The translations under genes were made by a program, and so were the position numbers. The notes beneath the pieces are model-generated. The model was not told the DNA's origin. It saw only the letters and a list, made by a program, of their open reading frames with translations, and ran no database searches. Of a DNA stretch of 6,656 bases, positions 6,008 to 6,656 are shown piece after piece. Location: NCBI GenBank assembly GCA_021782675.1, contig JAJXUS010000116.1, positions 1 to 6,656 of the forward strand, written 5' to 3'. Origin of the DNA: Acidobacteriota bacterium (GTDB lineage: Bacteria; Acidobacteriota; Terriglobia; Terriglobales; Acidobacteriaceae). Every line of letters starts with the position of its first letter. The stretch's first letter is position 1.

Positions 6008-6295
6008 ATGAAGAAGAGCATTTTTGCAGTGCTGTTGGCGCTTAGTTTTGGTGCGGGTGCGTCCCATGCCTACGCGCAGAAGGACCCTATGGTCGGCGGT
6101 GCAGCCATGTACCCCACCAAGAACATCGTGCAGAACGCGGTGAACTCCAAGGACCACACAACCCTGGTCGCCGCGGTGAAAGCGGCCGGTCTGGTCGAAA
6201 CCCTGCAGGGTCCGGGCCCGTTTACGGTCTTCGCACCGACCGACGAGGCTTTTGCCAGGCTTCCGGCTGGAACCGTCGAGACGCTGCTCAAGCCG
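6008..6295 (+). CDS. Secreted fasciclin (FAS1) domain protein, broken after residue 95
   Basis: ATG 6008 is preceded by GAGGA (5994-5998) at 9 nt. Residues 1-23 are a classic signal peptide: K-K-S start, hydrophobic core, cleavage after A-Y-A. The mature part begins a FAS1 domain (about 37-95): [21 protein letters not shown], then the hallmark [11 protein letters not shown] (72-82) and [14 protein letters not shown]1 proteins are secreted or surface adhesion-type domains. A single bacterial FAS1 domain is about 130-140 residues, and after L-L-K-P one expects a continuation such as E-N-K-x-x-L, followed by the Y-H-V motif. Instead the sequence changes near 6295 to an unrelated membrane protein with no stop or frame change. 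The FAS1 domain is therefore cut at about half length. It follows the sigma factor gene by 126 nt and may be its target. Confidence 0.88.
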
Positions 6296-6656
6296 GCGTC
6301 CTGGTCGGGGTGGGCGTTCGCAGCGGCAGCGGGGGCCCAGGCGCTCACCCTGTACGGATCCGGCTGGGTCACCGACCGCGTCGGACGCCGGATCGCGCTG
6401 TTCATCGGCTCCGCGGCGACCGCGCTGCTGGGGCTGTTCTTCATCCACCCCGGCTCGTACACGGTGCTGGTCGTCGTCCTCTGCCTGTACGGGGTCGGCG
6501 CGTCGTTCGCCTCGACCTCGGCGCAGGCGAGCGTCGGCGACGCGATCGGACGCCGCGGCGGGCCGGCACTGGCCGGGTACCAGATGGCCGGTGACATCGG
6601 GCAGATCGCGGGTCCGCTCGCGGCCGGTGCGCTGCTCGACGCGGGGTCGACCGCCG
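6296..6656 (+). CDS. MFS transporter fragment fused in frame, both ends partial
   Basis: The open frame from ATG 6008 continues to the window edge but changes character near 6295. The new part has four hydrophobic stretches: [43 protein letters not shown]; and [10 protein letters not shown]. Between the first two is [10 protein letters not shown], the MFS motif-A-type loop. [14 protein letters not shown] followed by A-A-G-A-L-L-D matches the pattern before the eleventh helix in many actinobacterial MFS exporters, so this is probably helices 8-11. GC is about 75% here against about 63% just before, and about 92% of third codon positions are G or C against about 75%. The substrate cannot be told. 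Most likely this is DNA from another organism joined to the acidobacterial sequence by misassembly; a transfer or fusion is the alternative. Confidence 0.75.

Noticed and set aside
6070..6597. Minus-strand frame of 175 codons across the FAS1/MFS junction
   Set aside because: It spans a composition break and has no domain; the plus strand shows FAS1 and MFS motifs.

Overview
The window reads as a piece of an acidobacterial (Terriglobia / Acidobacteriaceae-like) chromosome. This is inferred from protein style: an exported protein with a carboxypeptidase-regulatory-like domain followed by a C-terminal domain I know from Acidobacteria, a large exported protein of a type I associate with the same group, and about 60-63% GC. 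No rRNA or other marker gene is present to confirm it. The last ~360 bases look foreign: about 75% GC, about 92% G/C at third codon positions by hand count, and actinobacterial in style.

Layout. (1) 2-2362, plus strand: the 3' part of a large, probably exported protein of unknown function, with its 5' end outside the window. (2) 2395-3393 (true start probably 3420 or 3429), minus strand: an exported protein with an N-terminal carboxypeptidase-regulatory-like beta-sandwich. (3) 3516-3791, minus: a complete pterin-4a-carbinolamine dehydratase (PCD/DCoH family). (4) 3827-4999, minus: a response-regulator-like HD-GYP protein, a predicted cyclic-di-GMP phosphodiesterase whose receiver domain has lost its phosphorylation residues. 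Genes 4, 3 and 2 run in the same direction and could be one operon (4 to 3 gap 35 nt; 3 to 2 gap about 86-122 nt). (5) 5000-5356: a divergent intergenic region with a perfect 13-bp palindrome and a long imperfect hairpin. (6) 5357-5881, plus: an ECF-like sigma factor with a divergent region 2.2. (7) From 6008, plus: a secreted fasciclin (FAS1) domain protein that is normal to about residue 95 and then runs, in frame, into transmembrane segments of a major facilitator superfamily (MFS) transporter up to the window edge.

How the parts may work together. The sigma factor is followed by a secreted FAS1 protein preceded by a sequence resembling an ECF-type promoter. This resembles the known M. tuberculosis arrangement in which SigK controls the FAS1 proteins MPT70 and MPT83, but no anti-sigma gene is visible here. 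Divergent from it is a c-di-GMP turnover protein apparently co-transcribed with a pterin enzyme and an exported protein. The shared intergenic region is the obvious place for joint control.

Most notable points: the FAS1/MFS junction near 6295 (chimeric assembly, or less likely a real fusion/transfer); the pseudo-receiver HD-GYP protein with Glu at the phosphosite; the sigma/FAS1 pair; and a likely non-ATG start for the 2395-3393 gene. I found no CRISPR array, tRNA, rRNA, insertion sequence or integrase.
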